NCBI RefSeq assembly: GCF_025567625.1
Contig: NZ_JAOQJC010000050.1
Span: forward strand, 1 to 53,076
Reading direction: 5' to 3'
Source of the DNA: Paenibacillus sp. J5C2022
GTDB lineage: Bacteria > Bacillota > Bacilli > Paenibacillales > Paenibacillaceae
DNA length: 53,076 nucleotides
This document shows positions 9,301 to 17,337 of the stretch, one piece after another. The notes under the pieces were generated by a model. That model saw only the letters and a list, made by a program, of their open reading frames with translations. It searched no databases and had not been told where the DNA came from. Position numbers and translations under genes: made by a program. How positions within the stretch are numbered: position 1 is the first letter of the stretch; the number at the start of each line of letters is the position of its first letter.

Positions 9301-11493
9301 ATCGCTCAAATATTTGAAGTCCCCTCTGCTGTATATCGCCGCTCCCAGGGACAGATAGTGCCGTCTGTAGTAAGGCGCGCTGTCGCTGATCGGCGGCGTA
9401 TACCCTCTGGCATCCATCATCTTCATGTCGACCTCGAACATCTTCTCCAACTTGGCTTCAAAGTTGGGGTGGAAAGCATCCTGGTTCACATCGCCGAGCA
9501 CCTTGCTCTTGTAGAAGTTATCCAGCATCCACTCATGGTATCCGAAGGTCAGCTCTGTGTGAAATCCGTCACCCAGCACGCTGTTGTCCAACTGCTGTTC
9601 AAGCAAATCTTTAGCCGTCGCTTTCCACTCGGCTGCTTTCGAGAATTCCGGAAACATGGTTGCGCTTTCAAAAATGCCGTAGCTTTCAACAATTTGGAAA
9701 TTATTCGATTGCCGGAAGCTTTCCTGGCTGCCGATTAAATATTCGGTATGCTCCAACAGCGATTGCAGGAAAACATAGTTGTCCTCGGCAGTGAAACTGG
9801 GGGATTGATTGAAATAATGATAGGCCGCGATCCAATTGTCCAATCGGATTCCGGCAACTAAAGTGACCCACAGGTTCCCGCTCTCCACGAACTGGCTCTT
9901 GGTGGGAGGAACATAATTGACAATGACGTTAGGCCGGGGAACATCCTGTACGAAATCCCGTAAGCCTGCCTTAAATTCCATCACATACGATTCATCGGCG
10001 GTCGTCAGGTAACTGTTCCAGTAAGCCTTGCCCAGATCAAGCCACCAGCCCGTACGGGATAAATAACTGGTAAACACCGTGTTGCCCTGATACCAGTCAA
10101 TATCATTGTCCCCGTCCGGATCAAGCTGCCTGTGATCTCCTTCGAAGGTAAAGTCATAGGTCTTGGCATTGTGATCCGCATAATCGACATTCGCATCAAT
10201 TTCGTAGGGATAATTGGTTTTGAACGTATTCATAATAGAAGTCTTGTCCTGCCAATTATAGTAATAGGTTGGCGAGGTTCTCGCTTGCATGTACGTCAAT
10301 AAAGCCGCTTTGGCATGCTGGTAATCGCCCTCATCCACGTAGCTCTTGACCGCACTCAAGCCCGGGAAGCCCGAATAATTCAGATTGGCGAACAGATCAG
10401 AACGTAGAGTAAACGACACATTATCCAGGTATATTACGGAACTGTCTTGTCCGTATTTCATCACATGAACATATACTTCATCGATTTCCGCCAAGTCGGC
10501 GGCGGTCGGCTTCGTATAACTGCTGCCCGTGAAGAACTGGCCCCAATAAAATGCAACCGGCTTCCACTTGCTCCCGGTATTCAACTCGACAGGCATGCTC
10601 GTAAACGTCGTGCCGCTAGCCGTGTGGAACGACAAAAACATTTTATTGTCGAGATGATCGCCTTTCATCCAGAAGGAAACGCCATTGAACTCGCTTGCGT
10701 CCGCCTCTCCCGCCAGCAGTCTCGTCACCGTCCCTACGGTGCCGTCGGGCTCCGAGCCGAAGTCATAGCTGAGCTTGAGGGATTGCTCCCCTTCATAAAC
10801 ATCATTCAAGCTGGTCTCGCCAGCAACTGTCGTGTAGGCGTCCCCCGAATAACCGGATAGTCCGTTCTCGTAGTCGTCAATGCGATCATCGACAAACTTG
10901 ATATCATCCACATAGAGCGTCCCCGTAACCACCGAGGCAGGATCTCCATTGGTTTTGGTGAAGTCCATGGCCAGCTCGGTAATCGCACTCATATCCAAGG
11001 AGGTTGCCTCGGTGTTCAGATCCGAGCTGTTGCGGAAATGGCTGTACGGGATAAATACTTGCTTCCAATCATTTTTCCCGAGCAGCATGTTCACTGTTTC
11101 CCACTGAACCGGGGCGCCGTTAACATCTGTCGTCAATCGCAATTTATAATCGCCGTAAACATCCGGCCCCTTGAGCCGGAATTGAATCCCGCTGTACGAG
11201 CTTCCATTCAGGCTCGAAAGCGACTTCTGAATCGTGGCCGTTCTCTGTACATTGTCGATTGAATAGGATACCGCTAGGCTATACGTCCCTTCATACACCG
11301 TCGTAGAGCTGTCCAGGTCCGTTATTCCGCTGTTGCCGGACCAATTGCCGAGTACGCTGCCGGGGAAGCTGTCTATGCTGCCGATATTCGTGGCAGCATA
11401 GGTGGATGGCGGCATCCATAACCACATTATCGCATTCAAACACAGGACGGCCGTCAATATTCTCCCTATCACTGCAACCGCTGAACACTTCAT
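6319..11493 (-). CDS. giant secreted heparinase II/III-type polysaccharide lyase with six binding modules
   Basis: A 1724-residue secreted enzyme. Signal peptide about 1-34 (cleavage near TYAA). Two carbohydrate-binding beta-sandwich modules follow (about 38-202 and 204-363, each ending in YVDDI or YLDNV). Next come an alpha/alpha toroid (about 366-755, with NNFQIVESYG at 597-606 and HTELTFGYHEW at 645-655) and the heparinase-type beta sandwich, whose GGHFHIDAM (793-801) and NPHN (834-837) are signature elements. This sandwich is broken near residue 932 by three more binding modules (933-1085, 1092-1250, 1253-1402). It appears to resume at 1406-1551, and a sixth module ends the protein (1553-1724). 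It should cleave a uronic acid polysaccharide by beta-elimination outside the cell. It is the last gene of locus 1, 30 nt after the GH88 gene, with AAGGGGTGA before the ATG. The substrate is unknown. GH78 and GH88 upstream suggest a rhamnose-uronate polymer. Confidence 0.88.
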   Translation of the reverse strand: MKCSAVAVIGRILTAVLCLNAIMWLWMPPSTYAATNIGSIDSFPGSVLGNWSGNSGITDLDSSTTVYEGTYSLAVSYSIDNVQRTATIQKSLSSLNGSSYSGIQFRLKGPDVYGDYKLRLTTDVNGAPVQWETVNMLLGKNDWKQVFIPYSHFRNSSDLNTEATSLDMSAITELAMDFTKTNGDPASVVTGTLYVDDIKFVDDRIDDYENGLSGYSGDAYTTVAGETSLNDVYEGEQSLKLSYDFGSEPDGTVGTVTRLLAGEADASEFNGVSFWMKGDHLDNKMFLSFHTASGTTFTSMPVELNTGSKWKPVAFYWGQFFTGSSYTKPTAADLAEIDEVYVHVMKYGQDSSVIYLDNVSFTLRSDLFANLNYSGFPGLSAVKSYVDEGDYQHAKAALLTYMQARTSPTYYYNWQDKTSIMNTFKTNYPYEIDANVDYADHNAKTYDFTFEGDHRQLDPDGDNDIDWYQGNTVFTSYLSRTGWWLDLGKAYWNSYLTTADESYVMEFKAGLRDFVQDVPRPNVIVNYVPPTKSQFVESGNLWVTLVAGIRLDNWIAAYHYFNQSPSFTAEDNYVFLQSLLEHTEYLIGSQESFRQSNNFQIVESYGIFESATMFPEFSKAAEWKATAKDLLEQQLDNSVLGDGFHTELTFGYHEWMLDNFYKSKVLGDVNQDAFHPNFEAKLEKMFEVDMKMMDARGYTPPISDSAPYYRRHYLSLGAAIYSRGDFKYLSDNKISSVHFWTTPTSIMNNLNLVAAAEPDFLSTRLEDSQYYYMRTDWRDGGNNMIVDGAPYLGGHFHIDAMSIIAGSDGDQLIVDPGKGNYGDRDYYPSYFAFNPHNAIAQDGQRNPVIDPIENVWETNAEYDYVDLTANYDAAPSPVPYSLSRKIYFAKPNYWVMNDLVSASGTHDYEQQFHLAPSAISIDKTTKAVEVNNTIDDYESNDLGHYAPAATSSLSVATTEKAEGERSLKVDYDLSSGYSWFRKIYDYQAQHVSGLTFWLKGNSTSNVVKPYILTANGNWVATAGISLDYTGWREYWLPWRSFDKEGAASLKMGALDARDIQAVDFHLLGSGTGTIYLDDVSFYDSYDISSFESERIADFDTGSYPGWAPRTGTMALDTSTFYEGAGSLKFTADFSIANFDYVRKNQSYNASDLAGITVAIKGTGTPVSFMPYIGSNTGIWRGKQTYSLNYSGWKVFYLPWESLRKESNVGQLMTSSDAQDISFVEIRINQSSSTNLYTEVNIDSMGFYDDYQLKDTTEMGLDTWSAVTDNVDLSLDSSVAFEGGHALKMDYELTGSELEAEIVKTGSYIASFKLYEGLMFRLKGNGDANQQLRVLINDYISPDIALSQTDWTTVFIPWSDFKLEKDSSIVMGEPSMNRLAFRVIQNGGSSSGTVYVDAIGFRGAEKANMTILPANPSEISEVKIYSNWVYYNAGRYEAGPVIGYQKHDVTGDTAYHTVIVPGAKGMSPDIEVSSMNVTQYGNLLTSNEALGLALTIEEDGHTYRDYYFASYSGTNEAKRFGSVCYSGDKAYIRTTDGAVTQVVKDEGELLYDCLEVDDFDTGGLSADWSVRGDGSSVLTLDTSEAAESSVASGKVAIQFAPGSPASAYTYIRNNPAADVDVSDYAGIMIRVKGQSSGYALTSTIVTNYNDVTKTFYYQAEPFILDHSGWQSYYMPWSSFGALSNNLDELQSLDFVQFQFSKQDAANADTADLYVDQIFFAKPFEE

Positions 11494-11523
11494 ACACTCA
11501 CCCCTTAAGTTAGTCGAGCTTGC

Positions 11524-12678
11524 TTACCAATACAGCTCCCAATCTTTCATTAACCGTACCAACGCCTCCATATAGAAATAATCCCCCCATATGTTGCACT
11601 CATCTACGCCGACCTTTTGCGGCTTGGCATAGACGGCATGAAGCAGCAATCCATTGGAATGCGGGAAGCCTTTGGTCGTGTAGCTTGTCATTAATGACTG
11701 CAAGATACACTGGGCTGCCTGGGTGTTCAGTCTCTTCAGCTCATCCTCCTGTTCCACCCACTTGTTCATCTCCAGCATGCCGCATACGGCTATAGCCGCC
11801 GCTGAACTGTCTCTTGGCTCGTCGCCTTGCGTAAATACAAGATCCCAATAATTCACATAGTCCCCGGGCAATCGCGCCAAATAATATTGGAGCGTGTTCT
11901 TATAGGCATCAATCAACGCAGGATCTTTCGTATACCGATAGCTCAATGGCAATCCGGCAATTCCCCAAGCTTGCCCGCGAGCCCAGCAGGAGCTGTCGGA
12001 ATGGCCTTGATGCGTAACGCCTTTAATCGGCCGCCCGCTCTCGGCGTCGAAGTAATAGGTATGATAAGTTGAACCGTCAGGCCGGAAAATATGCTTTGTC
12101 AATGTGCGTACATGCTCATAAGCGGCTTGTTCGTATTGCGGCCGGCCGGTCGTCTCCGAAGCCCAGAACAACAGCGGCACATTCATCAGGCTGTCGATGA
12201 TTAACCTGCTTTCCTGCCCATTATTCACCTCCCCCCACGCTTGAATGAAGGCCCCCTTCTCTTTGAACCTGCCCAAGAGGTGGTCAGCCGCTCTGAGAGC
12301 GGTCTCCCTCGCAAGCCCGCTCCCAGTCAGCTTATAGGCGGACACACAGGACAGTGTATAGAGGAATCCCAAGTCGTGGTGATCGATATCCACTTCACGG
12401 TCCAATCTGTCCTTGAAGCTGATAACATGCCGCTCCGCTGCTTCTCTGTATTTGTCATGACCGGTGACCTCGTAAGCCAGCCAGATCATCCCGGTCCAGA
12501 AGCCGGTCGCCCAGCTGATATTGTCAATGGCGGGGTAGATCAGATTCTCGCTGGATAAGCCCAGGAATTGATCCCCAAGCTGTTCCAGGTTCCGGTCAAT
12601 CTGCTGAAGCGCGTGACTCATGGCTTCCTGCAGTTGCTCCGCCGTTATTGGCTGTTGGCTAAAGATATCTATCGACAT
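11524..12678 (-). CDS. GH88 unsaturated glucuronyl hydrolase
   Basis: A 384-residue (alpha/alpha)6-barrel enzyme of family GH88 with no signal peptide, so it is cytoplasmic. It removes the 4,5-unsaturated uronate left at the non-reducing end by polysaccharide lyases, through hydration of the double bond. The two essential aspartates are visible as Asp102 in HHDLGF and Asp162 in IIDSLMN. Their spacing (60) is almost that of Bacillus sp. GL1 UGL (Asp88 and Asp149). SWATGFWTGMIWLAYE at 55-70 is the family's helix signature. AGAGG lies 8 nt before the ATG. It sits between the rhamnosidase and lyase genes in one operon and should act on lyase products after import. Confidence 0.95.
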   Translation of the reverse strand: MSIDIFSQQPITAEQLQEAMSHALQQIDRNLEQLGDQFLGLSSENLIYPAIDNISWATGFWTGMIWLAYEVTGHDKYREAAERHVISFKDRLDREVDIDHHDLGFLYTLSCVSAYKLTGSGLARETALRAADHLLGRFKEKGAFIQAWGEVNNGQESRLIIDSLMNVPLLFWASETTGRPQYEQAAYEHVRTLTKHIFRPDGSTYHTYYFDAESGRPIKGVTHQGHSDSSCWARGQAWGIAGLPLSYRYTKDPALIDAYKNTLQYYLARLPGDYVNYWDLVFTQGDEPRDSSAAAIAVCGMLEMNKWVEQEDELKRLNTQAAQCILQSLMTSYTTKGFPHSNGLLLHAVYAKPQKVGVDECNIWGDYFYMEALVRLMKDWELYW

Positions 12679-12708
12679 AGGAAAACCTCTTTTCTTTTTT
12701 CATAAGTA

Positions 12709-15360
12709 TCAAGCTTGTGCAGTGAAGCAATACGAGCCGGACTGCACAGTCACAACGACATGATCATCGACTCTGCGAAGCTCAATAATGCCCTCTCTGC
12801 TTGCGACCGTCTCATTGTTCTTCCAAATGACTTGATCGCCTTCCAGAATCGTCGCAGCGGCCAGCGCTCCCGTATGCATGGGAATCATGATGCTGCATGT
12901 ACTGTTCCAGGGAATCGTGACCTCCAGCTTAAATGTTGCCGGCGCGGTCTCCCACCTGCAAGCTACCGGTCCCCTCACGGTCTTCACGCCGCACTCCACG
13001 AAGCGCAGAGCATCCAGCACATAGGGCTTGATAATGAACCGTTCGTATCCCGGACCTTCCTCATCGACTTGAATGCCCCCCAAGTACTTGTAGAACCATG
13101 AGCTGATGCTTCCGAACATGGGATGATTGCGAGACCATAAGTCATCATCGCTTACGGAGTCCATCCGCTCCCAGATCGTAGTGGCTCCATTCTCCACCAT
13201 ATACCCCCAGCTGGGGGATGTCGTCTGCATGGCCAGGCCGGCAGCCACATCATGATAGCCATGCTCTGAGAGAACCTCCATAATATACTTGGTGCACATC
13301 GTTCCGGTCGTCAGATGATAATCATGCCGCTCGATTACGTCTTGAACAATTTGCTGAAGGACGGAGTCCGTATGGGCGTCCGGTACAAGATCAAGATACA
13401 TAGGGAATACGTTCGCAGACTGATTGCCGGGTCTGTATATGCCGGCCTCCCTGTCGAGATGCCTGGCGTTGAATGCCTTCCCGATATGGCTTGCAAGCTG
13501 CTCGTAAGCTTGCGCGTCTTCCTGCTTATACAGCAGTCTTGCGAACTTGCCGATGAGCATTGCATTGAAATAATAATAGCCGGTAGACATCAGATCGCCG
13601 GGTGTACGCGGCGTCTTGGCGGACGAAGGCGGACACCAGTCTCCCCAATAGCTGTACTCGATGCAGTAATCCGTACTTTGGGCCGTGAGATAATCCACCC
13701 ATTTCTTCATGCCGTCATAGTGCCGCTCAATGATCTCCAGATCGCCGTAGTGCAGATACAGCAGCCATGGGACAATGAGATAACTGCTGGATATAGGATC
13801 GGCAGGACGATTACCGGCAATCTTGAACGGCGCAGTATCCGTAATGGAGCCCAGCACGCCTTGCGTATCGGCAATATCGTCTATCCACTTCGCATAAAAT
13901 CGCGACATATCGAAGTTGTAAACCGCTTCTTCCGACCTTACCGTTACATCGTTCAGCCAGCCCATCCGCTCGTTGCGCTGAGGACAATCCGTCGGAATGC
14001 CGTGCATATTGCCCATTTCCGTCCATAACACATTCTGTTGGATGCGGTTCAACAGCTCATTGCCGCAGCGGAAGTAACCGGTCTGCTCGACAGATGAGCG
14101 GACGACTCTGCCGATGATGTCCACCTCGGATACGGCCTCCAGATCGCCTTCCACCTGAATGTATTGGAATCCATGATAAGTAAACCTTGGCTCGTACTCT
14201 TCAGTGCCTTCACCCTTCAAAATATAAATATCCTCGGCCTTCACATCGTACAGATTAATGCGGTTAATCGTCCCGTCCGAATGGACATTCTCCGCGAACT
14301 TGAGCGTGATCGTCGTTCCCGCCGCGCCTCGCACCTTCAGCCTGGCCCAACCGGCGATGTTTTGTCCCAAGTCGTATACACGCACCCCTTGTTCGGGATT
14401 CGAGATGCTTATGGGGCGGATATCGTCCACCGCTTTTATGGGTTCCATCAGTTGGGATACTAGCTTGCCTTCAGGCGGCTCGATCAGTATCGGCTCCCGC
14501 CACTCCTGCTCGGCAGCGTCATAATCCGGGAGGTTCCATCCGTCGATTTCTCTGCGGGCATCGTACACTTCCCCGTTGTAGATGCTGTTCTTGAGGAGCG
14601 GTCCGGTAATGCATACTCTCCAGCCCGATGTCCGATCGGTTGTCACCTTCTCTGCCGTGCCGTCTTCATATTCCAGATGAAGCTGCAGCAATACTTGAGG
14701 CCGCTCGGGCACTTGGTGCCAACCGAAGCCAAGAACAATCCCAATGGCATTGTCGCCTTGCCGCAAATAACCGTCCACATCATAGGTCGAATAGAGAACC
14801 CGCTTTCTCACGTCTGTGAAGCCGGGATCAAGCACATAGTCTCCGACCTTTCTCCCGTTAACGGACAACTCATAGTAGCCGACGGCGGCAATGTAAGCAC
14901 GTGCACGCTTGACTGGCTTGTCCACTCGGAACACCTTGCGGAACATGGGGGCTGCGTCGGCGAGCAATCCCCCTGGAGACCGCAGCCATTGGGCGACCCA
15001 ATCCTCCGCATGCATAAGCCCCGTCTCGAAGGTTTGCACCAGGCTGAATGAACTTGCTGTGCCCGTCTCATCCCAGATCCGCACCTTCCAGTAATAGGGA
15101 CGGTCACTTACCAGCGGTAGGCCGCTGTAAGCCATATTTACCGACTGACTGCTCTTTACGATACCGGAATCCCACATATCCGCACTGCCGCGCAACAGCT
15201 CTTCTTCACTGCCGGAGACCATGATTTGATAAGCGGTTTGCAGCATGCCTCTCCTAACCGCTTTTGCTTTCCACGAAAATCTTGGAGCCTGCTTGTCGAT
15301 CCCAAGCGGGTGCTGCATATACTCCACACGCAATTCATCAGGAATCATCCCTGTCTTCAT
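12709..15360 (-). CDS. GH78 alpha-L-rhamnosidase
   Basis: An 883-residue family GH78 enzyme with the usual order: N-terminal beta domains (about 1-430), an (alpha/alpha)6 catalytic barrel (about 430-780) and a C-terminal beta sandwich. The motif DCPQRNERMGW supplies the likely general acid Glu464. The motif TTIWERMDS supplies the likely base Glu731, matching Glu636 and Glu895 of the Streptomyces avermitilis enzyme. There is no signal peptide, so it works on imported oligosaccharides. The start is set at the ATG at 15360 with AGGGGGA 7 nt upstream; a TTG two codons earlier is possible. It is 30 nt upstream of the GH88 gene, in the middle of the operon. Alternating action with GH88 on rhamnose-uronate oligomers is inferred. 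Confidence 0.95.
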   Translation of the reverse strand: MKTGMIPDELRVEYMQHPLGIDKQAPRFSWKAKAVRRGMLQTAYQIMVSGSEEELLRGSADMWDSGIVKSSQSVNMAYSGLPLVSDRPYYWKVRIWDETGTASSFSLVQTFETGLMHAEDWVAQWLRSPGGLLADAAPMFRKVFRVDKPVKRARAYIAAVGYYELSVNGRKVGDYVLDPGFTDVRKRVLYSTYDVDGYLRQGDNAIGIVLGFGWHQVPERPQVLLQLHLEYEDGTAEKVTTDRTSGWRVCITGPLLKNSIYNGEVYDARREIDGWNLPDYDAAEQEWREPILIEPPEGKLVSQLMEPIKAVDDIRPISISNPEQGVRVYDLGQNIAGWARLKVRGAAGTTITLKFAENVHSDGTINRINLYDVKAEDIYILKGEGTEEYEPRFTYHGFQYIQVEGDLEAVSEVDIIGRVVRSSVEQTGYFRCGNELLNRIQQNVLWTEMGNMHGIPTDCPQRNERMGWLNDVTVRSEEAVYNFDMSRFYAKWIDDIADTQGVLGSITDTAPFKIAGNRPADPISSSYLIVPWLLYLHYGDLEIIERHYDGMKKWVDYLTAQSTDYCIEYSYWGDWCPPSSAKTPRTPGDLMSTGYYYFNAMLIGKFARLLYKQEDAQAYEQLASHIGKAFNARHLDREAGIYRPGNQSANVFPMYLDLVPDAHTDSVLQQIVQDVIERHDYHLTTGTMCTKYIMEVLSEHGYHDVAAGLAMQTTSPSWGYMVENGATTIWERMDSVSDDDLWSRNHPMFGSISSWFYKYLGGIQVDEEGPGYERFIIKPYVLDALRFVECGVKTVRGPVACRWETAPATFKLEVTIPWNSTCSIMIPMHTGALAAATILEGDQVIWKNNETVASREGIIELRRVDDHVVVTVQSGSYCFTAQA

Positions 15361-15395
15361 GCTCAATCCCCCTATTTGTATGCCTTATTATTCGG

Positions 15396-16280
15396 TCAGC
15401 CTTTTACGGAGCCAACAGTCAAGCCCTTGACGAAATATCTTTGGAAGAAAGGAAATACCAGCAGCATAGGGCCGGCAGCAAGAACGCACATGGCCATACG
15501 GGCCGCGAGTGTCGGCACCTCCATCCCCTCTTTCACAAGGCCGAACTGCAAGGCCTCCGGCGTGTTCAGAAACTCCATGGATTTCATGACACGAATGAGC
15601 AAATATTGCAGCTTGATCAATTGGTCAGTATCAATGTAGAGCAATGTCAGCCACCAGTCGTTCCAATACTGCAGCAACAGAAACAACCCAATCGAAGCCA
15701 ATGGCGGTTTGGAGATCGGAAGCACGATTTTCACGAAAATATACAACTCTCCCGCTCCGTCAATTTTGGCGGATTCAATTAGCGCTTCCGGTATCGATTG
15801 CAAGAAGCCTTTCATGAGAATGACATACCATCCGTTAATCAGATAAGGCAGGATAAGCGCCAAAATACTGTTTTTCAAATCCAGCCAGTTCACCATCAAA
15901 ATATACGTAGGGACAATGCCTCCGTTGAACAGCATCGTGAAAAACGCATAGAACGACAAGTGCGTCCGGTATTTGTAGCTTTTGCGCGAAATGACATAAG
16001 CATAGGTTGTAATGACCCATAACCCGGCGCAAGCCCCCGCCAAGCTCGTTATGATCGTAATCATGTAAGAATTCAACAGAATGTCCGGACTTCGAAGAAT
16101 CATCTTATAGGCTGTAAAATCGAAGTTCTTCGGAATAATGGAATAACCGCGTAATATAATGTCACTTTGAGATTGGAAGGACGTCCCGAGCACGACCAGG
16201 AACGGGTATATGCATACGATACATGTCACTCCAATGATCAAGTGAATGAGAGCTCTTGAGTAAGATAGCGTTCTTATCAT
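15396..16280 (-). CDS. carbohydrate ABC transporter permease (LplC/CUT1 type)
   Basis: A 294-residue inner-membrane permease with six predicted helices and the cytoplasmic EAA loop (EALIESAKIDGAGELYIFVKI, about residues 185-205) that docks the ATPase. The ending FFQRYFVKGLTVGSVKG is characteristic of LplC-like subunits. It pairs with the permease gene 11 nt upstream. GAGGTGATCCCC precedes the ATG. No ATPase gene is present in the window. In Bacillota such systems generally use a shared MsmX-type ATPase encoded elsewhere. Expected cargo is the lyase-derived oligosaccharide. Confidence 0.93.
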   Translation of the reverse strand: MIRTLSYSRALIHLIIGVTCIVCIYPFLVVLGTSFQSQSDIILRGYSIIPKNFDFTAYKMILRSPDILLNSYMITIITSLAGACAGLWVITTYAYVISRKSYKYRTHLSFYAFFTMLFNGGIVPTYILMVNWLDLKNSILALILPYLINGWYVILMKGFLQSIPEALIESAKIDGAGELYIFVKIVLPISKPPLASIGLFLLLQYWNDWWLTLLYIDTDQLIKLQYLLIRVMKSMEFLNTPEALQFGLVKEGMEVPTLAARMAMCVLAAGPMLLVFPFFQRYFVKGLTVGSVKG

Positions 16281-16291
16281 TGGGGATCACC

Positions 16292-17194
16292 TCAAAATAT
16301 AGAGTTTTCTTTATTGATCATTCGGACCACGAAATTCGCCAGCAAGACCAGAATGAATCCGCAAACTGACTGATAGAACCCTGCGGCGGATGCCATGCCC
16401 AAATCCCCCAGATCAATAAGCGACCTGTAGACGAACGTATCGATGACGTCTGTCGTCGAATAGAGAAGCGTTGAATTAAGCGTTACATTGTAGAACAGAC
16501 CGAAGTCACTGTAAAATATTTTGCCGATCTCCAAAATGACGATAAGAATAATGATAGGCTGGATGCTTGGCAGCGAGATGGATATCACTTGCCTGATCCT
16601 GCTGGCGCCGTCGATTCTGGCAGCCTCGAACAATTCGGAATCGATGCCCATCAGAGCGGCATAATAAATGACGGTGCCATATCCGATTCCCTTCCATACC
16701 GAAGCAATGATTAATATAACCGGCCAATGCTGAGGCTCGTTGTACCACATAATCGGCTCCATGCCGAGCACATCGAGGAAACGGTTAAATATGCCATACT
16801 CCATGTCCAGCAATGCGCGGAAGGCGTATCCCGCTACAACCCATGAAATAAAGTAAGGGATAAACAACACGGTCTGGTAGGCCTTCACAAACTTGTTGCT
16901 AAGCTCAAAAAGCATGAACGCAAAGCATAAAGCGACAACTGTCCCGATGATGATGAATGCCGTATTGTACAAAATGGTGTTCAGTGTTACTCTTAGCACC
17001 GCATCTCCCCGGAAAAGAAATTGGAAGTTGTCCCATCCCGCCCACGGACTGCCCAGCAATCCAAGATCGAATCTGTACTGCTTGAATGGGAGCAACAGAC
17101 CATAGAGCGGCACATAATTAAACACAAAAAATAACAGGATACCAGGCAAAGCAAGGAAGGTAAGACTGAAGTTCTTTCTGAAGTCGCGCAACAC
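16292..17194 (-). CDS. carbohydrate ABC transporter permease (LplB type)
   Basis: A permease of 299-300 residues with six helices. It has the LplB-like N-terminal motif NYVPLYGLLLPFKQYRF and an EAA loop (SELFEAARIDGASRIRQVISISLPSI). It forms the translocation pore with the next gene's product. The start is either the GTG at 17194 or the TTG at 17191. The TTG has better spacing to GAGGAG, so the N-terminus is uncertain by one residue. A 143-bp gap separates it from the AraC sensor gene upstream, the largest gap in this operon. No terminator was seen there, so co-transcription is likely. Confidence 0.92.
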   Translation of the reverse strand: MLRDFRKNFSLTFLALPGILLFFVFNYVPLYGLLLPFKQYRFDLGLLGSPWAGWDNFQFLFRGDAVLRVTLNTILYNTAFIIIGTVVALCFAFMLFELSNKFVKAYQTVLFIPYFISWVVAGYAFRALLDMEYGIFNRFLDVLGMEPIMWYNEPQHWPVILIIASVWKGIGYGTVIYYAALMGIDSELFEAARIDGASRIRQVISISLPSIQPIIILIVILEIGKIFYSDFGLFYNVTLNSTLLYSTTDVIDTFVYRSLIDLGDLGMASAAGFYQSVCGFILVLLANFVVRMINKENSIF

Positions 17195-17337
17195 CCGCTC
17201 CTCATCTCCTTTTTCTTCGTAGTACCCTGAATATGAGGCATTTCCCCCCGAGAAGTAAATTTTAAAAACGGTAATATCATCTAATTTGCTGCACCTTTAT
17301 CCGATTGGCTGCCGCTAGTTCATTTTTGGCTATCCGT

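Noticed and set aside
8755..9738. 327-codon open frame antisense to the locus 1 lyase
   Set aside because: Same reasons: it mirrors the catalytic-domain codons of the true gene.
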